A DNA stretch of 64,000 bases from Panicum virgatum. Its lineage: Eukaryota; Streptophyta; Magnoliopsida; Poales; Poaceae. The stretch is taken from contig NC_053136.1 of the NCBI RefSeq assembly GCF_016808335.1, positions 1,780,531-1,844,530 on the forward strand, written 5' to 3'. The notes beneath the pieces were generated by a model. That model saw only the letters and a list, made by a program, of their open reading frames with translations, searched no databases and was not told the origin of the DNA. Made by a program: the position numbers and the translations under genes. Shown here one piece after another: positions 21,144 to 32,794 of this stretch; position 1 is the first letter of the stretch, and each line of letters opens with the position of its first letter.

Positions 21144-23713
21144 ATGGCCGCCGCACCTGCACGCACCTTCTCCGTGCGCTCCGTGGAGCCTCTTCCCGTT
21201 TCAGCTTCGCTGGCGGCAACCAGAAACAACGACCAGCGAGGCCGCCCCCGTGGCCGTTCCATCATCGCTTCGGCGGCGGCGTCGAAAACGCTGCTGCCCA
21301 GTGATTTTGACCTCCAGCTCCAGGTATAGCTCATCAATAAGATCAAGCGAGCTACATCTCTTTTTCCTTACTTGTGCTTGTGTTTCTCTACCTTAACCCT
21401 AATATAATGACTTTAATTTGCTACCAAATTAAAAGTTTCAAAGTGTTCTGAAAAAAATGCTGCATATGCTGCTGCAGGAGGGCCTGACAAGCGTGCAAAA
21501 GATTCTGCAGGAACGTAGGAACAGCGCCCGGGAGATTATGGCCACCATCGACAACCTCAAGCGCCTCTGCATCGACCACTACTTCCAGGAAGAGATCCAG
21601 AGCGCCATGGGCGCGTGCTTGGATCTCATCCACAGCGATGATCTCTTCGATGCGACACTTGCATTCAAGCTCGTGAGAGAGGCCGGCCATGATGTTTCAG
21701 CAGGTCAGTAAAACGCAAAGATCGAACTGGTCAATAATGCTCTACGGAGGTATTAACAGATGATGTTCTACTGTTACCAATAATGCTGTATTAACAGATG
21801 ATGTTCTACGGAGGTTCACTGACGACACCGGCGAGTTCAAGCTTGCTCTTAGCAAAGACATCAGAGGGCTCCTGAGCCTCCACGACATGTCACACCTGGA
21901 CATGGGAGAGGAGCCATCACTGCACAAGGCAAAGGAGTTCTCAAGCAAGCACCTTGCATCTGCCATCAGGTACCTGGAGCCAGGCCTCGCAAGGTACGTG
22001 AGGCAGTCCCTCGACCACCCCTACCACCTGAGCCTGATGCAGTACAAGGCCAGGCACCACCTCAGCTACCTGCAGAGCCTGCCCACTAGGGACACTGCAA
22101 TGGAGGGGCTAGCAATTGCAGAGTTCCAGCTCAGCAAACAGCTGCATCAGGAAGAAATGCAGGAGGTTAAAAGGTAACTAACTAATTAAACAAGTTAAAT
22201 ACGAAATGGTCTTGTTTCATCCATCAGTAATTTACGTAGAAGTGTGACAAAAAATTATACCCTAGCTTTGTTTAATTTCGCTAAGATTGATCAAGAGGTA
22301 AAAACGTAGAATTACCATTTATGGATTCTAATTGTGAGATGTGATGTAGATGGTGGATGGATCTTGGATTGTCTCATGAGATACCAGTGGTGCGGGACCA
22401 GGTGCCCAAATGGTACGTGTGGGCCATGACAAGCCTCCAGGGACCCTCCTTGTCCGGATATCGGATTGATACCACAAAGATAATCTCACTCGTCTATGTT
22501 GTGGATGACATTTTTGATCTTGTTGGCACACCGGAGGAGCTTTCCCTCTTCACCCAGGCAATCAAAATGTAAGCTAGCAGCTGCCATATATTTAAAAATA
22601 ATTGATTACATATTGATATACTCCCTCCGTTCCAAAATATAGATCGTTTTGGCTTTTCTAGATTCATAGTGTTTGCTATGCATCTAGATATAACGTACGT
22701 CTAGATCCCATAGCAAAATATATGAATCTAAAAAAAGTCAAAATGACATACATTTTGAAACGGAGGGAGTAGATTAATAGTTGTTTCATATATACACGCT
22801 GACATGTTGTCCAAAATACAATTTGTAGGTGGAATACTGCGGTTGCCGATTCACTCCCCAGTGGCATGAGATCATGCTACAAGGCTATTTACAACACCAC
22901 GAATGAGATCGCTGATATGGTTGAAGTGGAGCATGGATTCAACCCTGTCAATCATCTCAGGAATGCAGTATGTTACAGACTTGTTTTTTTTTTCCTTACA
23001 CTACTTCTTCAATTTGATCGATCCGCGTATCAATAAAAAAATTTCTAGTAGCTCCATCTGTCTAGATATATGATCGATGATGGTATACTATTCCTGATGA
23101 GCTTACAAGAACTTCTACACTTTTTTGCAGTGGGCGGCGCTGTTTGATGGGTTCATGGTTGAGGCAAGATGGCTGGCAACCGATGAGGCTCCTACTGCAG
23201 AGGACTACCTGAGAAATGGTGTTGTCACGTCAGGAGTGCCACTTACATTTGCACACATATTCGCCATGCTAGGGTATGACAAAAGTAACGAAGCTGGAGC
23301 AAAGCTCGCCTATGACCACATCCCTTCTGTCATCTCTTGCCCGGCTAAGATCCTCAGACTTTGGGATGATTTGGGAAGTGCCGAGGTCAGCATGCAGAAC
23401 ATATATATAATTAATTTTTAAGTTAAATGTTTGTTAAGATTTTCGAATCCATTCCGACTTTAGAAAGAAAAATCGATCTACAACAAGTTAAATCCTGATC
23501 AGTATTTTTGTCCATGCATGGGTTTTGCAGGATGAGGCTCAGGAAGGACTGGACGGATCGTACAGGGATTTCTACCTGATGGAGAACCCTAGCTGCACCC
23601 CCGGGGACGCGGAGGCACACATGCGGAGGTTGATCGCGAGGGAGTGGGAGGAGCTCAACAGGGAGTGCTTCTCCAGGAGGACCTTCTCCTCTAGGTGCAA
23701 CAGACCGGTCTGA
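21144..23713 (+). pseudogene. Terpene synthase alpha2 (TPS-g-like), C-terminus lost
   Basis: Exons 21144-21323, 21478-21703, 21798-22173, 22350-22568, 22829-22967, 23131-23385 and 23531-23713 follow the alpha3 model. Exon 1 encodes a plastid-transit-like N-terminus rich in Ala, Ser and Arg. DDIFD and DDLGSAEDE are present. In exon 7 the reading frame departs after RRTFSS at 23696, where unrelated sequence adds RCNRPV and a stop. About the last 37 residues, including YSYDKEQRL and the [10 protein letters not shown] tail, are gone, along with some 3' flank. These residues form late helices of the synthase fold, so activity is unlikely. Two private changes are EIMATID in exon 2 and Tyr for Asp in LAYDH (exon 6). 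Confidence 0.85.
22621..22769. mobile_element. Stowaway-like MITE in intron 4 of alpha2
   Basis: This is the same insertion as in alpha1 and alpha3 but with the canonical ends CTCCCTCCGTTCC and GAAACGGAGGGAG, where the other two carry CTCCATCC and GGAGGAAG. Confidence 0.8.
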
Positions 23714-24970
23714 CCGGTCGGGGCCTGAACACGGCTAGACCGGTCTGACCGGTCGGCACTCAGAAAAACTCGTGAACAAGTTTTCAAACCACGAATCTCG
23801 AGCAAATCACGTCCAAATCTGATGAAACTTGGAGGAAAGCTTCGTACCTACCCCGTGAAGATATCCACAAGGGATCTCACCCTAAACATCTTCATAACAA
23901 GAGAATTTCGGGATGAGATCAAAAGGGGTGGGGTTTTCTCAAGACCTCAAGAAATCCAAATTCGAAAGAGCTCGTGATTCCAGAGGGTTTGGGATAGAAC
24001 TAGAAGCACGGGAATCACAACAAAGAGCTCGTAGAATCCTCGCAATCTTGTGCACCAAAAACGAAATCAAAATCCATCACACAAGGGCACAAAAACGAGG
24101 GGATTGGATTGATTCAAAAAGCCCAGAGGGCACGAGGAGAATAGGGCCTCATTTCCCAATCAAATCCAACACAAAGACTCACAAATCCATGAACTAATTC
24201 TACTCTAAAGAGAAGAACGGGGGGAGAGAGCCACACGACCTAATACAAGTGAAGGGGTATTTATACCCGCGGAGACCGGTCAGACCGGTTCCATGGACCG
24301 GTCAGACCGGTCGGTCTGCAGTATCCCCATGTACACAATCCCATCTGACGGCTGATGTTATTTCTTCGAAACGAAGTCTTCTCCATGATGCCGCCATCTT
24401 GATGAAGATCTAGTCCGCGGTTTTGGAGGGTCCGCGAAACCCGGGTAGGTGGCCAGTTTTGAGAAAACCGCCAAAACCTCACGCGCGGGGAGATTCCCGC
24501 CTCCACGCCGTGGCCCTAGACGCCGTTCCCGCCTCGGCCTTCTGACGGCCCTAGACACCGCCCGACGCCCGTCACCTCCTCGCCCGCAGCGAGGCCCTAG
24601 ACGCCGTCGACGCCCGTCGCCTCCGCCAGTTCCGAGACCGACGCCCGTGCCTCCACGACTTGGCGTCTTCAACCGCCGTCCGCCTCCTTGGTTTTGTGGC
24701 GCAAACCAAGAAACCCGCCTTCCATCGCCGCTTGCGCTGTCGATCCAGGAGTGGACGCCGCAGCTGCCGCCCGGTCCGAGCTCCGGTCCCGGCTGCCCTT
24801 CATCACCGTCCACCGCACGGTCCATCGGCCACAGCACCTCCACGGCAGCTCCCCGTCGACACTCGACGCCCGTGTACCTGCAATCCACAGACCAAGCGCA
24901 TGATCACACCGCACGGTTGACAATTCACTCATCACAGGCAGGATAGAGTACTCACATTCCTCACGCATGA
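23697..24970. mobile_element. Insertion that replaced the end of alpha2
   Basis: About 1.27 kb of unrelated DNA replaces roughly 230 bp (end of exon 7 plus near 3' flank; the alpha1 equivalent is 13782-14012). The left side has two copies of ACCGGTCTGACCGGT and the region near 24272-24322 has two of its complement ACCGGTCAGACCGGT. The second half (24450-24900) is GC rich with low-complexity frames on both strands. No target duplication remains, so insertion was followed or accompanied by deletion. The element class is not clear; an LTR-type fragment is one possibility. Confidence 0.6.
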
Positions 24971-25829
24971 ACCCTAATGCATGTTTACGTATACAGTAGT
25001 ACAAGTCTACAACAACACAATATATACACTACTAGAAAATGGGCCATCGGTCCAGGCCAAAGGTACCAGCTGCTGTTGCAGCCTGTACCGATGGGTACCA
25101 TCCGTACCGGCTGCAATAGCAGCTGGTACCTTTGGCCTTCGACCGACCTAGTGGAGGACAATTGGCACCGGGTGGTGGTTCCAACCGGTTCCAATGCGTC
25201 AGCATAGAAACCGGTTTGAACCACCACCCGGTACCAAATGAAGGCGGCGATATAGGCACCGGTTGATGGTAATAACCGGTTCCTATGGTGATGAAATGTG
25301 ACAGCTGACAGGAGCTCGGGCCTAAGGCACCGGTTGGTGCCTTGACCCGGTGCTATTGAACAAAATTTAGCACCGGGTCATTGAAACCAACCGGTGCCTT
25401 TGGCCCGAGCCTATAAATACCCCAGCCCCTCCCCCCTCAAGCTGACGTGAACTCATTGTTCATGGCAGCTGAGTGAGGTGAGGGGAGACGAATTTTTGCT
25501 TTTTTTTTGAAAAAAGGTTAGTTATTTTTCTTTATAACTTATCAATTAATTTTTAGAAACAGTTATTACTTGATTTAGTTTATACATGTGATAATTATTT
25601 TTATTTGTAGCATCTTATTGTAGTTATATGCGTTATCAATTTATTTGATATTTGAATACTATCAAATTATTGTATTTATATGTTTTATCAATTTATTTGA
25701 TAAGTGAATAGTATCTATTTATTATAGTTATATGCATTATCAATTATATAAATATATTGTTATAAATTGGTAGTATGAATGAACTATTTGTACAGTATAA
25801 TGATGTATATAAATGTATTGTGGACCCAG

Positions 25830-26763
25830 ATGAGTCGGCAATGGATGTACATGGCCGACCGGCGTTCAAAGGAGTTCATGGATGGCGTGCATGAATTCAT
25901 AGAAGCGGCCGAGAAACACAAGTATGGCGGTTTCGTTCGTTGTCCATGCAAATTCTGTAAGAATGAGAAGGATTACTCATCATCAATAACCATCTATAGT
26001 CACTTGTTCAATAGTGGTTTCATGCCGAACTACTATGTTTGGACCAAGCATGGCGGAAGAGGAATTGTGCTGGATAATAATGTAGAAGAAGAGGACATGA
26101 TTCCTGACTTTGCAAACAATTATAATTCCTTTTTCAATGACACTGCAATGGGTGAGCCTGAAGAAGATACTGAAGGATACGTTGTAGAAGATGATCTTGG
26201 TCAGATGCTGTGCGAAACTGAGGAAGGTTGCGAAACATAAAAGGAATCGAGAGATCTGAAGCGTATGTTGGAGGACTACAGAACATTGTTGTACCCTGAT
26301 TGCAAACAAGACCAAAAGAAGTTGGGTACCACATTGGAATTATTGCAACGGAAGGCATCAAATGGTTTGTCTGACAAGGGATTCGAGGAGTTGCTGAAAC
26401 TTATAAAAAACTTACTCTCTGAGGGTAACACCTTGCCGGAGACAACATATGAGGCAAAAAAAGTTGTTTGTCCTTTAGGATTAGAGGCACAGAAGATACA
26501 TGCCTGTCCTAATGACTGCATCCTATATCGAGGTGAGTATGAAAATTTGGAATAAGATTCCGGCAGGAAAAAGGAAAATTGTGGTAGTCGACGATGTCAC
26601 AGATGAAGAAGAATACAATAAAGTTGAAGATATGACTCCGTTCGCAGTGGAGGTTGACACAAGTATTCTTTTAGCCGAAGAGGAGGCTCCGTACGCACGT
26701 CATGATCATAATGAAGGGACGATTGTAAAGCAAACCATCGTTAATATTCCCTTAGTTGAATGA
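25830..26763 (+). pseudogene. TNP2-type transposase of the 10.8 kb CACTA, internally deleted
   Basis: The frame from ATG 25830 reads MSRQWMYMADRRSKEF and then CPCKFCKN and HLFNSGFMPNYYVWTKHG, the conserved N-terminal (transposase-associated) region. TAA at 26238-26240 interrupts it, but the same frame continues to 26555 through LEDYRTLLYPDC and KIHACPNDCILYRGEYE. There the sequence jumps, in another frame, to a short acidic tail (AEEEAPYARHDHNEGT) ending at 26763 that resembles the extreme C-terminus of TNP2 proteins. The DDE-bearing core is absent. This is the usual form of a non-autonomous deletion derivative. Confidence 0.8.
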
Positions 26764-26896
26764 TTATGTCTTGTAATATTTTCTGTGAATATTATCAGAT
26801 TTCTTATGCAATGAATTGATTTATTGGGCAATTAAATGATTTATTATGCAATTATTTGATTTATTATGATTTATTATGCGATTAAAATTATTAGCG

Positions 26897-29800
26897 TAGG
26901 TCACATCACCTAATTTCTTATGTAACGTTCGGCTCGCATCACTGACGGGAAGGTCAGACTCTCTCAGCTGACTGAGGATCCTTACCTTCTTACCTTAGCG
27001 TAGGTGCGTCGTTACAAAATTTAAGGATTGATTGAGCACAAAAATAAGGTCTGACAGAAAGTAAAGTACTGGAAGTCAGATATATAATGACATAAGTTAG
27101 ATAGCCACCTGGTAACTTTCCATAATTCCCCTAGGGCTTTACGAACTAGGCACCATCCTTAACGAACCAACGTATTTTGCAAACGCAATTTTTGTGGTCA
27201 AATTTTAATAAAATTCTTCGAAAACTCGTCACTTTCTCCGGTGCACGCTTTGTTCGCCTCTGATACCAGCTGTGGCAGAACCGCCCGACATAAACCGGCT
27301 TAAGTGCGCTAACCATCGTTGCAAAGGCAATTAGGTTTAACTCGCACAGCAGACGGAGCACATCGGAGGTCTGTCGGGTAAATTCCCGATAAATCCACTT
27401 AAACCTGGATCGAACAAAGCAGCATAACTCACGCTAAAGCGAGTCCAGAGATTGCAACACTACACCATATATTACAACACAGAGAGTTTAACATAACTGT
27501 AGGATTACAAACCAAGTTCCACACTTAACAAAGAGCTTTGTAAAGCCAACATAAAAGAAGTTCACCAGAGTCCTTTATTTTAGCAGAAAGTAAACACGAG
27601 AACTATCGACGATATGGGTGTCACGATGAAGCCTGATTCATGACATCACTCGTTCTTGTCATCATTGGCCGGGGACGTATCCCACTCCACGGACCAACCA
27701 GGCGGGAGAGTGCAAGGCCAGGTCAAACTAGCAAACATATCCTCAAAGGTTTCACCTGAAATAAAATATAGCCACAAGCAAGGCTAAGTACACCAATACT
27801 CAGCAAGGCTTACCCGTCTGAGGGTATACTTAGCCCACTACCTAGACATGCAAGGCCTTTGGCTTGAGGGGTTTGTTTTGCCGAAAAGCGATAGAGTGTA
27901 GGTCCTTACTTTTAAATTTTAGCTTCAAGGTTCTAGTTCAATTAACCTTTCTAGGTGAGCATCTATCCAATAGCATACATGGTGAGAAACATTTATCTTT
28001 CATCAAACAACCATATTCATCTTCATCATCATGTTCCACTTCTTACTCTATGTGGCAAAAGGGTTAAGCAGTCCCAAAATCTGTGAGAGGCGGACGATTC
28101 GAATCGAATTTGTTAACCTTGCAAGGCAGAGTCACACGTGCAACATTTCCACTTTCTTTCCGGGTTGTGGATCAGGGTCACCATCCTCGACTACAGAGTA
28201 CGACGACTCTGCACCCGCATGTGCGCGCATGAGAAACGACGTTCAAAGAAGGTGAAAGTAAAGTCCACTTGCCGGGCCAATCAGGTACTTATGCTTACCG
28301 ATTACCATATTTCTCGGCATGTGGTTAGTACGTTCAAACGCTTAACCACCACTACCACACACTGCGGCCTTATCAAATTTCACTAAACAGACGGGGCATC
28401 ACAAGTACCACAGCCCCGCCCGTAGGCCTTATAGTTGCAGCAGGTAGTAAACATCCAACTCCTATAATTCTCGCGAGTGACAGGAAATCACTCGACTTCT
28501 ACCGAACCATTAGCATAGCCAACTAGCGACCTACACATACTAGTGTTCAAGCATAGGTACCTAGGATCATGCAACTAAAGTTCTAATCAACTCATGTGAC
28601 TTAAATGCACAAGTAGATAGAAACAATAATAAATTACATAAATTTAAAATAGTAGGACATGCTCCAGGGCTTGCCTTCCTGGGCGTAACTAGTTCTGGGC
28701 TCTTCCGAGATCGGGTTCGGGTCTTCAGTAGCTTCAGTTAGATTCACTTGAGCTTCACGCTACTCACTCTCGGACTCGGGCACCAGCTCGTACGTTCCGT
28801 CAGCGAGAGTAGTAGTATCTATATGAAATGCACATGGGTGAGTTGTTGTGATGATAATAACTTATAACTTGCTTCACTATAAAGTTGTAATGGAAACAAA
28901 ACCCGAAGTTAAAGAGTGAAACACTTTCATTCATATTTTACTGGGCAATCGTTTATAGAGTAACATCTAATATGTTTTATTTCATAAAAGAATCTATGGT
29001 TGAGTGTCAACACTTCATAAGTTAGAAATAGTTTCAGCAACTAAAACCATTACACATGGTAGTACATCAGATCAGAAACTTGCAGTGAAAATTTCAGGCA
29101 AGAACAGTAAAGCATGGATGCATAAAACATACTAAAAAACAACTCATGCTAGGATCAAGATGAATTTACACAGATCAAACCACAACAATTTTGAATCTCA
29201 AATTTTTTACAGAGAAGTCTACATACGATTCTAAACACACTTTCAATTTATCAGAATTTTTCTAGACAAAAAACATGAGTAATAAAATTGACAAAATTAA
29301 CTCACATATAACAAGACTAATTAGTACAGAGAGTTAAAAAATGTTTTTGGCTCTCAAAATTTGTAGGCTAGCTTGCCTTCTGAAGACTGAGCCATGGTAA
29401 AATTTTCAGATTTTTCCAGATGCAACATCTATTTATCACAATTTAGCAACATTTTTAAAGATTAAAACACAGAGCTAGCTACACAAATTTAAAAATAATG
29501 AAACTTGGACAGTAGTGTTAATTTAGTATTGTAAGTACACAGAAAATTTTTCATACACAAATATATTTCAGAACATCCAGAAATAAAAAAAAATAAGTTA
29601 TTCCACTAGATCTAGCCAAGACTAGGGTTTCATCTAGTTATATGTGTTAACTGGTCCTCAAATTTTTACACAACACTAATCATGGTATGGATTAGCTACC
29701 AGACAAAAATCACCTATAGATGCTAAGTAGAACACCTAGAATAATTATAGTCTATGAAATATAATCTTTTTCCTAGATTAAAATATATACAGAAAATAAA

Positions 29801-31316
29801 CATTTGCAATTAATGAAAGCTGTAGATCTAGTAACAAGGAACTCAGATCAATTGAGTTTGCATTTTTATGATTTTTCTACGAATTTATATCGAATTTACA
29901 AGTTCACCGCTTTGGAAAAACAAAAAGGAAAAATGATCTCTTTTTGCGCAGGGGCCCCTGGAAGAAAAATTTTCCTCGCAGATAAGCCCTTGGCCGAACT
30001 TGGAGGCAGGGGAGGCGGCGGGCGGCCGGCGGCGAGGGGAAATAGGGGGAGGAGCAAGAGGGAGGCGAGAGCAACATATAGATGGTTTTGGACGGGGTTG
30101 GGGAGGCCGGCTTGGGGGTTCCCCGCGGAGCAGGGGCTCCGGCGGCTGCGGTAGACGGCGGCGGTCCGGCGGGCCTGGGCGTCGGCGAGCGGGTCGGGGA
30201 GCACCAGCGGAGCATGAGGGAGCTAGCTGCGGGGTCGGTTGGGCGCGAGGAAGGGTGGAGGAGGGAGCTTCGCGGGAGCCTAGGTGGGGCGGCCATGGTG
30301 GACGGCGGTGGCCGTTCCAGGCGAAAGGGGCGCGCTGAGCGTGGCTCTCGTGCTCAGGAGGGGAGAAGGAAGGGATGGAGACATTGTGGAGCTCGCGGGA
30401 AGGGTCTAGGCGGGTCAAGGGCGAGGGTAGGGCGGGGAGCGGTCGGCCGGGTCGTCACGACGTCGCCGTGGCGGTTCGGCGGCCATCCTCGTCTTGCGTG
30501 CAGGGAACGGCGACGCATGGCAGGGTCGAGAAGCTTCAGAGAGGAACCGGGGGCGGAGCGGGCTGGGGGCGCGGTGAGGGAGTGGCGCGTGGCCGGCGGC
30601 CTTGACTCGGTCGGCGACCTCGGCTCGGCACAAAACAGGGGAGGGAGAGAGAGCAGAGAGAATAGAGAGAGAGAGAGAGAAATAGAGGTTTGATTCAAAT
30701 TCGAATTTTTCTCAAAAATTTTCTTTTGAAACATGGAAAACTTTGAATATGAAAGTTGTAGAGAATTTTGAATTCTACACTTTTTGTTTCAGGCACCAGT
30801 ACGTTTGAGACTCAACTCAATAGTTAATTTGAAATCCCGACGAAAGTACGTTATTAGTTGATTCGAGTTTGAATTCAAATTTTCTTCAACTTTTGTATGG
30901 AAACTCGAAAATATTTGAACATGAAAGTTGCTTCACATTGAAAATGCTACCACTTTGGTTTTGGACAAAATTTCGTTTGAGCTATGGTTCAAAAATTATT
31001 TTTAGATCACGTTTGGTAAAATTTGAATTTATTCAACATTTCATGTGACCTTATTCAATTGGAATTTAATTCTACATGCCAAGTTTCTAACATCACCTAT
31101 CCAAGATATTGATGCATTTTATTTTGCATTTCATGGTGAGTAGGAAAAATTACACTACTACCCTATACCAGATGTATCCCACCCAAATACAAGCACATAC
31201 ACACACACATGCATTGCAACCATAAATGTATTTAATTTGGTTTTTCTTGGTTACCGATGCATGATGCTTTGTTTAATTTCTTCTGCTTAGCATTTTTAAT
31301 TACTTGGGTTGTCACA
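26897..31316 (-). mobile_element. LTR retrotransposon remnant inside the CACTA: one long LTR plus leader
   Basis: On the minus strand a TG...CA LTR of about 4046 bp (31316 down to 27271) is followed after two bases by TGGTATCAGAG, the initiator-methionine tRNA primer binding site (27268-27255), and then about 360 bp of leader. The rest of the element is missing. The LTR contains a GC-rich block (29990-30700) and a conserved short coding stretch (28830-28690), both also seen in the solo LTR at 53625-57260. The 26897 boundary is approximate and no target duplication was found. Confidence 0.75.
27271..31316 (-). repeat. Long LTR (about 4.0 kb)
   Basis: Plus-strand ends are TGTGGCAGAACC and GGTTGTCACA, a short inverted TGTG/CACA pair. 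Length and layout match the 3.6 kb LTR at 53625-57260, read in opposite orientation. Short frames across 29885-30700 are products of GC-rich sequence and are not called as genes. Confidence 0.75.
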
Positions 31317-31379
31317 GCTGCCGCCCCTCCTCGCCGTAAGTGCCGGCCAGCCGGCCGGGTTGCTAGAGCGCCGCCACCC

Positions 31380-31860
31380 TTTTTTTTAATTTTATGAGAA
31401 TTAGAAGATAATTAGGATATAATTATTAGTGATTTGGTAGAGAATTAGAGAATTAGGGAGAATTATTAGTGATTTGGTAGAGAATTAGAGAGATCGAAGT
31501 AGAGAATTAGGGAGAATTATTAGAGAATTAGTAGAGAATTAGTGGACAATTAGAGAGATTTAGTAGACAAATAGAGAGAATTAGAGAATTAAAAAGAATT
31601 AGTTAGAGAATTTAGTTATTTTATTTATATACATTAGTTGGAAAATTTAGTTAGAGAAGGAAATGGAGAGAATTTAGTTAGAGAGAATGTAGTCATTATT
31701 TTTTTTGCCATTATTTGATATTATCTAGAATTTAGTTATTTCATATATAGAAGGAAATGAAGAGAATTTAGAGAGACAATTTAGAGAGAATTTAGTTATT
31801 TCTATTATTATGTCTTATGTAGTGTATAATTGTGTCATTCAAAGATTTTATTTAATCATG
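31380..31860. repeat. Low-complexity GAGAATTAG repeats
   Basis: Irregular repeats of GAGAATTAG, TAGAGAATTAG and GAGAATTTAG fill this part of the CACTA element. No coding frame is present. Confidence 0.7.
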
Positions 31861-31904
31861 TATTTAATAGTTAGACGACGACATGTATTTCACTGTATAA
31901 TGTA

Positions 31905-32105
31905 ATGACGACGATGAGTAATGACGATGACAATGAGTAATGACGACGACGAGTAATGACGAGTAACGACGACGAGTAATGACGAGTAACGACGACGAGT
32001 AATGACGAGTAATGACAAGTAACGACGACGAGTAATAATGAGTAATGACGAGTAACGACGACGAGTAATGACGAGTAATGACAAGTAACGACGACGAGTA
32101 ATAAT
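31905..32105. repeat. Minisatellite of GACGACGAGTAAT units
   Basis: About 18 units built from GACGAGTAA and GACGACGAGTAAT, arranged in higher-order blocks of roughly 60 bp (ACGACGACGAGTAATGACG and variants). Minus-strand frames through it are periodic and not genes. Confidence 0.85.
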
Positions 32106-32219
32106 TTTATGTACAATTCTTGATTACATGTATTGTATTTGTAATTTAGATTGATTTAAATTAATTCTCGAGCTCGAACCCATTCGTATTCGCTCTCTAA
32201 CTCACGCATTCGCCGTCCC

Positions 32220-32725
32220 TCGACTCTCGACCTCGACCCCGTCCCTCGACCTCGACCCTCAACCCTAGCCCTCGACCCTCAACCCTCAACCCCGTTCCTC
32301 GACCCCATTCCACGACACACACACACACTCCCACTAACACACACACACAGACACACACACACTGTCTAATACACTCTAACACATACACACACACTCACAC
32401 TCTAACACAATTGTATAAAGTATCGACCCTCGACACACACACTCACACTAACAAACACTCTAACACACACACACAAACACACCCTAACACACTCTAACAC
32501 ATTTATATAAGGTATCGACCCTCGACCCTTGACACACACACACTCACACACTGACTCACACACACACTAACTCTCCCTCTTTCTCTATCCCACTAACACA
32601 CAAACACACAGGCACCCACACCCACACACACACACTGACTCACACACACACTCACTAACTCTCTCTCTTTCTCTGTCCCTCTAACATACACACACTCTCT
32701 CTCAAACACGCATATTCGTTCAAAG
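32220..32725. repeat. CA-rich and CTCGACCCT low-complexity tract
   Basis: The tract mixes CCTCGACCCTCAACCCTAG-like units (32220-32310) with (ACAC)n and ACACTCTAACAC units up to 32725. The strand is almost purine-poor throughout, so the complement is G-rich. Confidence 0.75.
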
Positions 32726-32794
32726 AATTGAATTCTCCTACTTCATTTAAGGATGGACACATACTCTAACACATTTTTACGGTTTCAGTTAAGG

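Noticed and set aside
24358..25004. Frames of 111-176 residues in the insertion that ended alpha2
   Set aside because: Arg/Pro/Ala-rich low-complexity frames open on both strands, with no recognisable domain.
29885..30734. Large overlapping frames (up to 203 residues) in the LTR inside the CACTA
   Set aside because: GC-rich LTR sequence with open frames on both strands; the homologous region of the 53625 LTR does not keep the same frames.
32240..32300. Telomere-like CCCTCAACCCTAGCCCT stretch
   Set aside because: No regular CCCTAAA units are present; it belongs to a broader low-complexity CTCGACCCT tract inside a CACTA element.
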